This document shows positions 47,364-60,189 of a DNA stretch of 64,000 nucleotides, piece after piece (position 1 is the stretch's first letter; each line of letters starts with the position of its first letter). The stretch comes from Durio zibethinus (Eukaryota; Streptophyta; Magnoliopsida; Malvales; Malvaceae), in contig NW_019167993.1 of assembly GCF_002303985.1 (NCBI RefSeq), positions 12,214,001 to 12,278,000 of the forward strand, read 5' to 3'. Both the position numbers and the translations under genes were made by a program. The notes under the pieces were generated by a model, which saw only the letters and a list, made by a program, of their open reading frames with translations, was not told where the DNA came from and ran no database searches.

Positions 47364-48372
47364 AGAGTAAATTACATAATACATCCACCACGTACTTTTA
47401 GGCAATTTTTTTTTTTATTTTAGTTGCGACCTTCAATTCTTTTTTTTTATTATTATTCACGATCTTTTAAAAATATTTTAATTTCAAAAAATATTTTAAA
47501 AAATCTCAAAAAATATAAAATTTTTCTAAAATTTTTTTAACAATTCTAAAAAATTTAAAATTTTCTAAAAATTTTAAAAAATTCCTAAAAATATTTTAAA
47601 AGATATAAATTAATTTTTAATTTCAAAAAAATTATAAAAAAATAAAACAATTCAAAAACTTTTCTAACAAATATTTAAAATTTTTTTAATTTCTCAAAAA
47701 ATTTTCAAATTAAAAAAATATTAAAAATATAAAATATTTATATAAATTATAAAATTATCATAATTTGAATTTTTAAAAATTTTTAAAATTATGGAATTTT
47801 TTAAAAAAATCAAAAAATTTCAAAAAATTAAAATTATACAATAAAATTTTATAAAAATTAAAATTCTATAAATTTATACAAAATTTTAAAAATTCTTTGA
47901 AAATTTTCAAGTTTACTTAATTAGTTTTGAAAATTTTAAAATTTTTTAGAACTTTTACAATTCTTTTAAATTTTTTAAAATTTTCAAAGTTTTTAAAAGT
48001 TTTTGGAATTTTTTAGAAATTTTCTCAATTTTTTATTTTTTATTTTTGAATTATTCAAAATTTTTTTGAAATTATTTTAGAATTTTTAGAATTTTTGAAA
48101 AATTGTTAGAATTTTTTAGAATTTTTATTTGAATTTTTTAATTCTTTTTTAAATTTAAAAAATTGTTAGAATTTTTTAAAAATTTTTAGGATTTTTTAAA
48201 TTTTAGGATTTTTTTTAAATTTTTAAATTTTTTTAAAATTTTAAATTTTTTTTAAATTTTTTATAAATTTTTTAAACTTTTTTAAATTTTTTAATTTTTA
48301 GGATTCTTTTTTAAATTTAAAAAATTGTTAGAATTTTTAAAAAAATTTTAGCATTTTTTAATTTTTTAAACT

Positions 48373-48404
<32 letters not shown>

Positions 48405-48661
48405 AATTTTTTTTAGAATTCTACTTTATTTTTTTATGCTAAAGTGGCAATGATGAAGTAGTGTGGAATGGACTTTTTTTACACATGTTAGCATATTATT
48501 AAATATTTATGTTACATCAACAAAATTGATTAACGGTATTAATCCGAAATATTAACGTGATAAAAATTTAAAAGTTCAGGTATCAATGTGACAAAAAAAA
48601 ATTTTAGGTATTAATATAATAAACAAATTTTAAAATTCATGGGCAAATATTTATTTAACCC
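47364..48661. mobile_element. AT-rich non-autonomous DNA transposon, possibly Mutator-like
   Basis: The left end AGAGTAAATTACATAATACA and the right end read inverted, GGGTTAAATAAATATTTGCCC without its last base, resemble each other and the ends of common plant Mutator-like MITEs. Inside the right end the inverted strand has CACATTGATACCTGAACTTT, a phrase typical of such elements. The 1-kb centre (47460-48420) is almost only A and T: A-rich in the left half and T-rich in the right half, with mirrored phrases such as AATTCTAAAAAATTTAAA and TTAAATTTAAAAAATTG, as in a decayed foldback. A 9-bp target duplication was not found. Confidence 0.45.
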
Positions 48662-51600
48662 AAAAATTTTTGTTGAATCTTTGATGGTGATTAATGAAAT
48701 GATTGATTTTAAAATACTGTCCTTTTTTTTTATCACCTTTCTATTTCAAAATGTCCCAAAATTATATCCTATTTTTTTTAATATTTAAAACTCTTAGTTT
48801 TTATATTTTAAAATTATTTTTATGTTTTTTTTTTTTACTTTTTGACTTTAAAAATTATGAAACTTTAATTTTATAAAAAAATTTAAATTTTAACATTAAA
48901 TATTATAAAATCAAAAAAAAAATTTTAAATTCCGTCAAAATTAATACATGACAAACATTAAAGAGTATTTTTTTTTAAAAGTGAATCTAAAATTTGAATT
49001 TTAATAGTGATGGATTACATAAAGAGCACGAATAATTGATGTATTTTACTCTTCATTATCAATTGCAATGCTTCATTAATCATTTTTCTTTTGACAAATT
49101 AATCAATTCTTCAATCTTCAATTTGCACTTATTGTACATTTCACATTTGGGTATATGTAAGCTCTTTAAAACATTCAATGAATTTGCATAGAGCGGGTTA
49201 AAACTTAAATATTATTATTAGTTGAGTTCTTTATCCCTTTGAACCCCTTGAATTTTAATTTGTTAGCCAATTTAATAATAAAAGTATAGTTTCTATTTCT
49301 TACAAATTAAATATTTCATTTATTCAAGCAACTTTCATAAATATTGAAACATTTTCTTTGAACAAATAATACATGAATCTTGTGAGCCAAATGCTTGAAT
49401 GTCCTCTCATATATGTAGGCTTAACCATATGTTCAAACAAAACGTTTGCCTTTCATTTCTTGCTGATAAATTCTTTGTCCTTAAATTTTGCATTATTTAA
49501 ACACATTTGAGGAGATATAGAAGCTTCTTAATGAGAATTAATAAATAAGCTTGTCCCACTTAAACTAGGTTTGCTATCGTGCATTTGCAAAGAATTACAT
49601 TAAATATCTATGTAAGATGGACAAAAGCCCAATCAGGGCTAAACGAGCTCAATTTCCAGTAATATTCTTTTCGATTTATAGCCTTGTAGGAAGGACAAAT
49701 TGGGTCAAAGCCCACTTATACAAAAATAGTTGCACAATTTTTTAATTGCATACGCTTTTTCCTCATTCTATCGCTATTAAATTCTTACGGTTGATTTTTT
49801 TTCTATTATATCAAAATTTCTAATTTTGACTTCTATCATTTTAAACAATTTTAATTAATAAATTTTACAAAATACATATTTAAACTATATTTCATTTAGA
49901 GTTTTTAAAATCCTTTTTTTCATATTTTAAGTAGTGATAAATATCAATATTTATGTGTATATTTATAGTTTATATTATGTACAATAACATGCATTTGGAG
50001 ATTCTTTTGAATTGATGGAAATAGATATATTTGTTCATTATATTTTTAAAATACCATTTGCCATTTTAAATTGTTTTTACTTTAATATTTATAAAAATTA
50101 GTATTATAATCAATTAATAATTCTACTCGTTAACTTTAATCAGCTAATAACTTCGAATCCCAATTCATTAATTAATATTAGAAAGAGCTGGAAACGAAGT
50201 TCAAAGCCAACTTGAACAAGCCAACCATGAAACTTCTGACAATTCTTTATTATTTTAATCCAAGATTCAAACCCATTTTGGAGAAGTAAGATGGATCTAG
50301 AGAGAGAAATTTGTAGAAATTCGATGATCCTTTTAGAGAGGGAAAGATCAAGAAAACACAGGGAACGAAGAGTCGATGACATCTTTCTTTATCTCAGCCC
50401 ATTTTGATTCAAACTCGTTTGAAACTAATAATAATGAATGCACTTAAACATTTGATTTTTGAAATCATCAAATTGGTGATAAACATAGCCGTGGAATTTT
50501 TTTTTTAATGTGTCACATGCAATAATGATGTGTAATATGTGACAAAACCTTTGTAATTGTATTAGTTATAATCACATCTTGATCTGTAATGATTTTTTTA
50601 AATGATATCAAAACATTGTTTCAAGCCAAGTGTTTAACAATGTAACAAAAATTTCCTTTATTTCATCCCACAACAGCGTACAGTCAAATAAAATAGATTG
50701 GCAATGATTAACTACGTAGAAAGGAACAAGTCATTTTATACCCTATTTGTTAAATAGGTTGGATAAAAGGTAAAGCATCACCGAAATGCTTACACGCCAT
50801 TTTTGACCTCGAATCAATTTAAAATCAATTTCCAATACTTTTTGCACGTATTTGTATTGCATAAAAAGATTTCGGATTTTGAACTAGCAGACCTTATAGT
50901 AAATAAACATTAACTATGCATCTCCTTTTCTAAGTTGTTTGCACCTTTTATTATTCAAATAATTTAATTATCATGCTTAGTTAAATCAACCAAATTAATA
51001 TTATCCTATTTACTAGCTAAAATTAACATGTTTTTAATAAGAGAAATCCCTAAATCAAGTATATAAATTAAATTTTGTTGAATTTTTATTTTTTATCTTA
51101 TATAAGTATATTAAAACCAAAAATTTTAGCAAAAAAAAAAAAAAACGAAATTGTCCAATGTAGATAGCCTATATAATTGACATGTAAATTGTTTTTAAAA
51201 ATAGTCATATGTTTTGCATTTAATTATTTTATTTAATTTGATTTAAATTAAAAAATATTTCAAATAATTAATTATATTTTTATTTTAAATTTAATTATTT
51301 CTTTTTACATTTATATGACCTTTTATGATCTCCTACGATTAAGATTTTAATTTAAATTATATTAAATAACAATATTTTCTTTCCATATTTGCCAAAAGCC
51401 TTTAATATAAATTTAAACTATCTACAATCATGCTTGATTTTATGCCAAAATAAGTTATGTAATGAGATTATTCTTTGCAATCTATTATTATAGCCTTCCA
51501 TAAGTAATTTTTCTTTTAATTTATGATCAGCTTTTCATATTTAAACTTTAGAAATTTAAATATTTTATAATTAACTTCTCATAATCAATCACAATTATAA

Positions 51601-54492
51601 ATTAGATGTTGATTTAGAGAGCAATGAAACTTTAAGGTTTGAGTTTGTATCAAAAATTTTTTAGAAAATTTTTTAGAATCAATTTTTTGTCGATGTATTC
51701 ATTTGCATATTCAAATGATCTTATGATTGTATCTTTGCATGCATAAATTGTTTTGTATGGCGAAATATTTTATTTCCTTAATTTTTGGGATCATGTATAA
51801 CTTTTTACAAACTTTAATAATTCAATTTATGCATTACTTTTTATATTATGAAATAAAATATATGCCTCATATAAAAATCTATAGCAATTTGATTTTGTAT
51901 AAAAGTGGTCTTAGCCAAATTATATAGAGCGTTGATATTAAGAAATTGTAGATTATTGTACAAGTCCAAATGAATAATTATTTGTCTTGGTTAGAAACAC
52001 AATGATTCTTTATATGCTTTATATAAAAATCAATCTGCTCATAAGGTTTTGAAATAGATTGAAGAGAATATCAATGGAAGATTCAACAACTACAAAAGAA
52101 TTACCTAGGATGTTGTCAGTTTGGTATTTTTTTTCAAATTTAAGGCATCATTCAAAAATATTTGACTTATTGTTTTCTTTAATAGTTTTTGTGTTACAAA
52201 TGAGATGTTATATTTCATTTTTAATTTGATTGTAGTGTTTTTTTTTTTTTTTTTTTGAGCTTAAGTTGATTTGCAACAATTTTTTTATTTAGTTTTTTGT
52301 GAGTTTCAGTTGATTTGCAGCATTTTTTTGATTTAGCACGTTTGTCATAATAACTTGGATAAATAATGAATTGATTTTTTTTGCTATTGTAGTTGTTTAT
52401 TAAGTTTTATATAAGATTTTTTTATTTTAATTGCTATTAAATTTATTTTTTACACGAGTATGTTTGGATATGATGTGAATAAGCTTTAAATATGTCATAT
52501 TTTCTTCTATTCTTTATTACAAAATTAAAATATAAACATATTTTTGTTTAATTATTTATTACAAAACATAAAATACAAACAATTTTGTAACCAATTAAAA
52601 AGTACTTTTATTATCATATTTTAAACATAATATTATCTCATTTTATGAATTTGTTAATAGTATTTTTAAATTTATAATCATTGCTTTTAATTAATTTTCT
52701 TAATTTTTAATTGAGTTTTATTTAAGATAACAAATATTTTTATGTTATGTAATTATATCGTATTTTATTGTAATAATCTTTCTAGGATTAAAAGATATAT
52801 CTACATATGTGAGTAAAATATAAGAATATGGATTCATACTATATTCACACTATTTTTTTTTTTTTTGGATTTCTTCAACTCAAATCATAACATATAATTT
52901 TACAACTTAAAATATATAATTAAAACTCTTTATCATTATTTCTTTTTAATTTTGATAATTTCATAGATGTTCTAATTTTTATATTTTTGCCCACACAATG
53001 GAATAAAAATCTACTACCAAATGCAATTTTGACTGAATTAATTGCATTACTTTTCTTTTAAATATCCATTTACCTTACATTTTTTGACTATTTATTTTTT
53101 AAAATATTAAACGTATAGTTAAAATCAATTTATCCTAAAATCATGGTAATTTACTACAAAGATCAGTCTTGCGTTTTATAAATATTAATTCTTTTCCAAA
53201 TCAAATTTAAAATTTTGATTTAATTCAAAATATTTTTTCACTTTCCAATCATATCTCATTAATGGTATGATTGGATTTCTTTATCACTTTGTCTATCATT
53301 TGGATTATAAAATCTTAGATTTTGGAATTGACTCAAAGTATATTTTTTGTAACTTTTTTACAATTTTACCCGATCAATCAAAAGTTTTTATTATCATTTT
53401 GCTTTTCGTATTTTGTTTTCTTTTTTTTTTTTCATTTATATCAATTTATTAACTTTTTCCACTAAATAGTTATATAATTTCTTTTATTAGCTTATATGAA
53501 TTGACTTAACTTTTTACGTACCGTCTACCAATTTTTTTGCTTTTTTTCTAATATTATCTATATTTGAAAATTTGTAGAACATTTTAAAAAATTATATTTT
53601 AATGCAACATATCATATGAATTTATGTATTTTAGATAGGTTATATATTTTAAAAAGAAAAAAAATTGTGTCAAGAATACTTTTTTCATTTAAAATAAAAA
53701 ATGTTAATTTATATGTATATTTTAAAATTTTAAATTTTTGTATAAAGTCATTAATTATATTATAATTAAATTATATATATAATTATTACTTGTGTATTCC
53801 ACAGATTTAAAACTAGTTAACATGTAAAAATTAAGTACTTTTTGAAGTAAGAAGCCCATCAGTGTAATCTTTTAAAAATCTAGAAATTAATCATTTGTTA
53901 TCAATTTTCTTAAACATATAAATTATGGTGTTGTATCCTACTCATGCCTCATCCAATAGTGGTTGATTATATTATATTAAATAAATTTAATATAAATTAT
54001 ATTAAATACAAATTTAATGCAAAAAATTAAAACATCTTATTGAAATAAACCATTTAAATTAACCCAAAATTCTAACAAAAATTTCATTACTACCTCTCTC
54101 TTTCTAGAACAAAAAAAGAAAAAAAAATAAAAATTGGAGCTATATATGGCCACCGAAAATATTAGCATCAATATGCCTAAGAGATGGGTAATATGAACCA
54201 ATAAACCAAACGTTGAAACCAACATTTAGATGAAAAATAAATAAATTAATTAATGTCAAATGAAAAAAAAAAAAGATATACAAAAATATTTTCCAATTAG
54301 GATTTGAAATTTTGATACTAGAGTAATAATGACTTTCACACCACATTATTGATTATTGCCTATGTTAGGCAACCAACCTTCACATGTCATGCTAATGATT
54401 GTTGCCTATGTCAAGCAACCATGATACTAGATAGAGTCATAACTAGGCTCAACAAGATAGTTTAAGGATTATGCTAAAGACAGTAGCGTAAG
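48662..54492. other. AT-rich intergenic DNA, gene not recognised
   Basis: About 5.8 kb with no domain I recognise. A minus-strand frame at 50140-50382 (starts MSSTLRSLCFLDLSLSKR) lies in a slightly less AT-rich patch and could be a gene fragment, but it has no known resemblance. A long T-run is at 52238-52256. Frames at 51727-51927, 53267-53452 and 54037-54346 are low-complexity. Confidence 0.35.
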
Positions 54493-55100
54493 TATTGAGA
54501 ATAGTGACTCAAATCTCATAGGTTATTTGTTTGATATTGATAAGATATTGCTTGATGGACAAGAAGACTTACAGAAAAAAATTCTAAGAGAAAAAGGATT
54601 TTTGATAGGCAAGTTTGTATGGTTATAAATAGGTAAAGTCTCATTAAGGATAGATATGAGAAAAAGATGTAAGAGAGTTATAAGGTTTTATGGGATAGAC
54701 ACCCCATAAAACTACTAAAGATTTACATCTTATGGGTATATATGTTTGTATATTTATGAGTAGACTAGAAGATACTGAGATGATCCATATGGGTATGATG
54801 CATGAGTGCATATGGGTATATGTTTATTTGTGTTAAAAAGGTGTACATGGGTATATATTTGTTTAGGTTAAGAATACTCCATAGGATTAGATAAGATTGA
54901 GAAGGTCTATAGGTATTGGTTATGAAAGTTTGATTTGATTGTATGTTTGTAATTCTCTATAACTAGTGGATCCTATTTCTCATTCGTAAACGTAGGTCCG
55001 TTGGGTTAAACCACGTTAAATTGCTATCTCTTATGTGATTAATTAATTGTTTGATTATGCTTCCACTGACTTGATTGATTAGAGACTTTTTACCTAACTA
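54493..55100 (+). repeat. Ty1/copia-type LTR, copy 1
   Basis: Begins TATTGAGAATAGTGACTC (usual copia form TGTTGAGAATA) and ends CCTAACTA. It is followed at once by TGGTATCAAAAC, a changed form of the tRNA-iMet primer site TGGTATCAGAGC. Aligns in order with 55354-55936, including GATATTGATAAGATATTGCT, ATAACTAGTGGAT and GACTTGATTGATTAGA. Confidence 0.75.
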
Positions 55101-55101
55101 G

Positions 55102-55143
55102 TGGTATCAAAACTACCTTGATTTTAATAAGTGGTATCAGAGT
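55102..55143 (+). other. Two successive tRNA-iMet-type primer sites
   Basis: TGGTATCAAAAC at 55102-55113 and TGGTATCAGAGT at 55132-55143, 30 bp apart after copia LTR copy 1. The second differs from the canonical 12-mer at the last base only. Confidence 0.6.
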
Positions 55144-55353
55144 TAGAAAGGTTCGAGATATGAAAAAAAGTAAGCTTAGAGGAGTTTGATTTAAGGAAAA
55201 AGCTCAAATTCATGCTTTGAGAATTGAAGATTGATTTGTGTAAAACTTGAAGATACACATGAGAAGATGATTGTGAGACTTCCATTACAGATAGAGCTAA
55301 GTATGTCTAGCATTGAAATTGATGATTGATGAAACTTGAGTCAAAGTGGAGAT
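55144..55353 (+). other. Copia leader remnant between the two LTRs
   Basis: About 0.2 kb of leader-like sequence with no coding similarity before the second LTR begins. A complete copia interior would be 4 to 5 kb, so gag-pol is missing. Confidence 0.5.
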
Positions 55354-55936
55354 TATTGAGAATAATGACTCAAATCCCATAAATGATTTGTTTGATATTG
55401 ATAAGATATTACTTGATGGACAAGAAAACTTATAAAAAAAGAGGAAAAAGATTTTTGATAGGCAAGCTTGTATGATTATAAATACGTGAAGTCTCCATAA
55501 GGATATGTATGAGAAATGTAGGATTTTATGGTATAGACACCCCATAAGATTACTGAAGATTTATGTCTTATAGGTATATATGTTTGCATGTTTATGAGCG
55601 GATTAAAAGAGATTAAAATGATCCACATAGGTATGATGCATTGGTGCATATGGGTATGTCTTTATTTATAGTGAAAGGGTGCACATGGATATATGTTTGT
55701 TTGGGTTGAGAATACTCCATAGGACTAGAGGAAATTGAGAGATTCTATAAGTATTAGCTATGAGTGTTTGATTTGATTATATATTTGTAATTCTTTATAA
55801 CTAGTTGATTTTATTTCTTATCCATAGACATAAGTCGGTTGGGTCAAACCATGTTAAATTGTTGTATCTCGTGTGATTGATTAATTGTTTGATTATGTTT
55901 TCATTGACTTGATTGATTAAAAGCTTTTTGCCTAAC
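55354..55936 (+). repeat. Ty1/copia-type LTR, copy 2
   Basis: Begins TATTGAGAATAATGACTC and ends CCTAACA. It is followed by TGATATTAGAGC (55939-55950), again a primer-site-like sequence with two changes. A primer site after both copies means copy 2 is also a 5' LTR by context. The leader continues only to about 56046, where R4 begins. Confidence 0.7.
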
Positions 55937-56739
55937 AAATGATATTAGAGCTATCTTAATCTTAATAGTAAGTTGGTGAAGATGCAGTGTTAGGAAACGC
56001 ATTTGAATCATAAGAAAACACAAAAATATATAGCTTATTTTTTTTCATAGTTGTCATAACATATTGGTTTAGATATTCAATCATTATATCTAATAAGTAA
56101 AGAGTTGTCACCAATATTTTTTGTTGAGATGTGATTGACCACCAAGTTAAAATTACTTCTTTTAAAGAAATCATAAATTCAATTAAGACTTCATAAAATG
56201 GATAAGTTTTTATTTATGTTGAAAGCTAAGTTTAGGAGTATGGTTTGCACGTGGAGTAGGTTATAGCAACCCCACATTACCCGTCCAGAAATGGTACCAA
56301 TTAATCTTATATGATCCTAAATTGGTCTTGTTCAAATAATTTTTTAACTTATTACCTTATCATTTTTATTTTTTTATTTTTTATTTTATTATTTGAATAT
56401 TGAAAATTTTGTAAATTATTTTCAACACTTTTGATGTAACTTAAGAAATTTTCACCCCTTAAGAGTATTCAAAGAAATTACTTGTTTCTTTCAAGACGCT
56501 CCATTGTCAGATTTATTTTAATATTTTTAAAGCAAAGTAGATTATAATTCTCTTGTACCACACTTTTGGTCTGATTGTAAAAATTTGAAGGAAAATCACT
56601 ACTTGTTCATTTTATTATCGATCAAAATTTTAATTTAATTTAAAATATTTACTTCTTATTTATATTATTATTAAAGTAAGTAAAAATTTTAATGATCAAA
56701 TTTAACATTTTTAGACTATTTCAAGAAAAAATCTTGTTT

Positions 56740-57245
56740 AAGAATTTTGATAAAATCACCATTTGTGACTTTATCATTATCCCATTAATAATTTTTTGTG
56801 TTTGAAAATTTTTTAAATATTTTTAACAGTTTTAAAATATTTTAGAAAATTTTTTGCATGAATATTTTCTATAAAATCATCACTTGTGACTTTTTTTTTT
56901 ATTTTACTTATTTTATTAGAAAAATTCTCATAAATTTTCCAAACACTTTTGGTAAATTTTTGAGAAAATCTCTTGATAAACTTACCACTTTTGACTTTAT
57001 TTTTTATTAATAATATTTTTTATGCTTGAAAATTTCTAAAATATTTTTAACACATTTAGAATATTTTAGAAAATTTCTTTGTGTAAATATTTTAAATAAA
57101 ATCACCACTTGTGACTTTATTTTTTTATTAATAATATTTTTTTATACTTGAAAATTTTTAAAATATTTTTAACACTTTTAAATATTTTAAAAATTTCTTT
57201 GTGTAAATATTTTTAATAAAATCACCACTTATGACTTCATAGTTA
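56740..57245. repeat. Degenerate tandem repeats inside the R4 LTR
   Basis: AAAATCACCACTTGTGACTTTAT and variants, cut here only by spelling, recur near 56755, 56870, 56985, 57105 and 57220. Each is followed by TTGAAAATTTTTAAAATA-like sequence, a period of about 115 bp. Confidence 0.65.
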
Positions 57246-58391
57246 TTTTATTATATTTTTTTTTTTTCATTATTATTTTTTATTCATTCATTATTCCAGA
57301 TTTTTATATTTTATATTTTATTATTATTCTATTTATTTTAACTTATCCTAAATTGTAAATTAAAAATACTAAAAATAACACAAAAAATAAAATAATGGAA
57401 TAAATAATTAAAAAGAGAAAAAAATACCAAATTTTTGTTAGTCAATGGCGACTTAACATAAGAGTCAATGTGGGTAAACTTTAGTCAACATCGAGCAAAA
57501 TGGGCAGTCCAATTTTAATTCAGAAATGGTTTAACTCAATTCAATAGTGGTCCAACCCAGTCTAGTTTGATTCAATGTGGTTCAATTTAATTAGGTTGAA
57601 TTGGTTTGGGGAAGTTAATAGCAAGCCAGGTCATGGGTAGGTGTGTAGACCCCAAGTTTGGGTCGAGTCGACAGGCGAATCTTCCTAGTTAAAATGGAGT
57701 CGTTTCATCCTTTTCTTCTATATAAACCAAAATTTTTTTCTAAACCATTTTAACCTTCTTCTTAAAAAAAAAAAATTCAAACAACCAAAAAAAATTTTCC
57801 CAACTGATAACCTAAAAAGCTGGTTGGTCGCCGCTATCCCTACCATTCCACTACCGTCGTCAGTCATTGGCTACTATAGCTAGTGACCAAAAAACTCATA
57901 AAAAAATTCATGTTGACTACTTTGGACCCCCCAAAACATGAATCCAGCCTTCGTATTGCAAGAAATAACCTCTAATGACATAGATCAAGGCCTAAAGTTT
58001 CAACCAAACACTTTCTTTTATTATTTTTTTAAGGTTTGTCACAACTTTGAGGATTGTGGTTTCTTATTTATTGTTTTCTTTTTCTTTTTTCTTTTGTTCT
58101 AGCAACATGGATTTTGTTAGTGGGAGTCTTAGGTGGTTGGCTCAAATAAGGTTGATTCTGGGTTGATGTAGGGCTAGTACTAGGCTGGTGCTGAAAAGGA
58201 GTATGGTGTATAAGGGTAGTGTGTGGCTGGTGCTGCGCAAATAAGTATGTGTGAGAGGATTGATAAGGGGGTTGGTGTTGAGGAGGAGTTTGATGTGTAA
58301 TAGTGGTGTGTGGTTAGTGTTAGACAGAGAATTGTAATTAGGGTATTTGTATCTTCTGGGTTATGTCTCTAGATCTTCTGTGACTTTTTAT

Positions 58392-58409
58392 GGCTCTATT
58401 TATAGAGCC
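58392..58409 (-). promoter_or_regulatory. Sense TATA box of the R4 LTR, palindromic
   Basis: The minus strand reads GGCTCTATAAATAGAGCC with 8-bp perfect arms, about 410 bp inside the LTR start. It is the same palindromic form as in the R3 right LTR. The antisense TATATAAACC is at 57719-57728 on the plus strand. Confidence 0.5.
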
Positions 58410-58814
58410 ACTATAAGATCAAATCCCAAATTTTTGGGATTTGAATATGATAATTTGAGATTTGAAAAAAAATGATGCTTGAAAAGGAAAAAAATAATGG
58501 CCACCAGTGACTTCCTCCACTAAAATTCAACTTTTGAAACTTTTGTTGCAAAGTCTGATAGTACATTTAATGCACTAAAGACTCTAGGACAAAACCAAAG
58601 AAGAAAGAAAGGAAAGACAATAAATGGGGAAAAAAATAAAAGAAAATAATAATAATAATAATAACAACAACAAAACTAAAATTAAAGTTAAATAAACAAA
58701 AAGAATCAAAATTGAATTTGGACTAAAATCTAATTAAGCCCAATAAGAAATCTAAGAATGGATCAAAGTAAATTCGAGAAATTCAATTTTACTCAAACAA
58801 AATGAGTGTCTATA

Positions 58815-58830
58815 GTTGTCCTTTTTTGCA
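58815..58830 (-). other. R4 polypurine tract
   Basis: The minus strand reads TGCAAAAAAGGACAAC just before the LTR start TATAGACACTC, where the second base G has changed to A. Confidence 0.7.
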
Positions 58831-58964
58831 TATTACTGAAAATTAAAAATAAAGCAAAGATAAGAAGATAACAATTTTGTCCAAGTAGACAGATATGAAA
58901 AGCTAATGTTGGATATGAAGTTTTTTTTTTTTAAAAAAAAGAAACCTTGACAACTTTTAAAAAT

Positions 58965-59310
58965 TTTAAAAGGTTCCTCTAAATAGAGCTTGAATAATTT
59001 TTGAAAATTTAAAATGCTCATCTAAGTAAAGGCTTATCAACTTTTTAAAAATTTAAAAAGCTCCTCTAAGCAAAGGCTTAATAACTTTTGAGAATTTAAA
59101 ATACTCTTCTAAGCAAAGGCACAATGATTTTTAAAAATTTAAAAGGCTCTTCTAAGAAAAAGCTCAACAACTTTAAAAAACTTTAAAAAACTCCTCTAAG
59201 TAAAGGCTCCACAAGTTTGAAATTTTAAAATATTCTGCTCGAAGGATTTACAAATCTTGATAATAAATGTTTCTTCAAGCAGAGACTCAACAACTTTAAA
59301 ATTCTCATAT
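58965..59310 (-). repeat. R4 3' UTR tandem repeats, about 43-bp period
   Basis: About eight units with CTCCTCTAAGCAAAGGCTT followed by AATAACTTTT or similar. Homologous to the R3 array at 29215-29850. Confidence 0.8.
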
Positions 59311-60189
59311 TTTCTTAAAAGTGAAATCTTATCTTTGAAAAAGAAAATTTCTCATTTTTAAGGATTGAAGTCTTTTATTTGATCATTATCCTTACACGAA
59401 GGTTAAGTCTTTTTTTTTATTAGGGAATAAAAAATTTATCTTTTTTTTTTTTGCAGCAATTTGGAATCCTAAAATTTCATAGATGCATACCAAATGCTTT
59501 AAATGCGATGCATGTAATAAAATCAAAATTATTCACTTCCAATAGTGGTAAAAAGTTCTTAAAATATCTTGCCTTTTTCAAAATTCTCAACAATTGCCAT
59601 AAGACCCACTTATCCTTTATATTTGATCATTGCATTTTTTTCTCAACAATTTTCTTTTGCTTTTCTAGAAGCTTGTAATATAAATTTCTAGTCATGCTTT
59701 TGTTGTCATTTTCTACCTACCTTTATCAACTTTTAAAAAGTAATATTTGGATATTCCATATTATGAGTTAGTTTTTTATCATTTTAAGTTCAAGACAGAT
59801 AAAATGCATCGCACATTTCTCCTATTTATTTGTAAGGTGGATAAGGATAGCAAATAAGATAAACAAATGGATATCTATTAGTTTTATTTTTCAAGGAGAG
59901 AACACATTTCATCAAATAGATAACAATAGCATAACAATAAAAATATTGGGTAGGAACAAAAGCACCAAAAAAATGATTACAAGATAATCATAAACAAATT
60001 ATTCTTGAATTATTTTTCCAAAACTTAACTAGATTGTATCCTTGATCTTTCAAAGCTTGTCAAACTATATTTGCCTATGTGTTGTGAGGTCATTGCATGA
60101 TGCTACCTCTTCTTTATATCTGAGCTACCTTTCAAGTTTTCAACTTAGATATACTTTTTTTTATTTTTTTTCTTCTTTTTTTAAGCAAA
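59311..60189 (-). other. R4 3' untranslated region
   Basis: AT-rich and collinear with R3 29851-30649. The frame at 59451-59678 is not conserved in R3 and is rejected. Confidence 0.5.

Larger units (their letters stand above)
56052..58814 (-). repeat. R4 left LTR (3' LTR)
   Basis: Starts TGTCATAACA like R1 and ends GTGTCTATA. Its first 250 bp resemble the R1 LTR (AGTTGTCACCAATATTTT, GGTTATAGCAACCCCA). Only one copy is in the window, so the boundaries rest on the R1 start, the polypurine tract and the TG start. The middle has several GACTTTAT-spaced degenerate repeats (56740-57240). Confidence 0.75.

Noticed and set aside
47460..48420. A/T-only region as centromeric satellite
   Set aside because: There is no regular monomer and it is bounded by transposon-like ends.
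47355..48670. A 9-bp target duplication for the Mutator-like element
   Set aside because: TTTTTGTTT on the left and AAAAATTTT on the right do not match; a similar TTTTTGTT lies four or more bases further right, which is not convincing in T-rich DNA.
50140..50382. Minus-strand 80-codon frame as a host gene
   Set aside because: No resemblance to a known protein, no recognisable promoter or further exons; kept only as a remark in the spacer entry.
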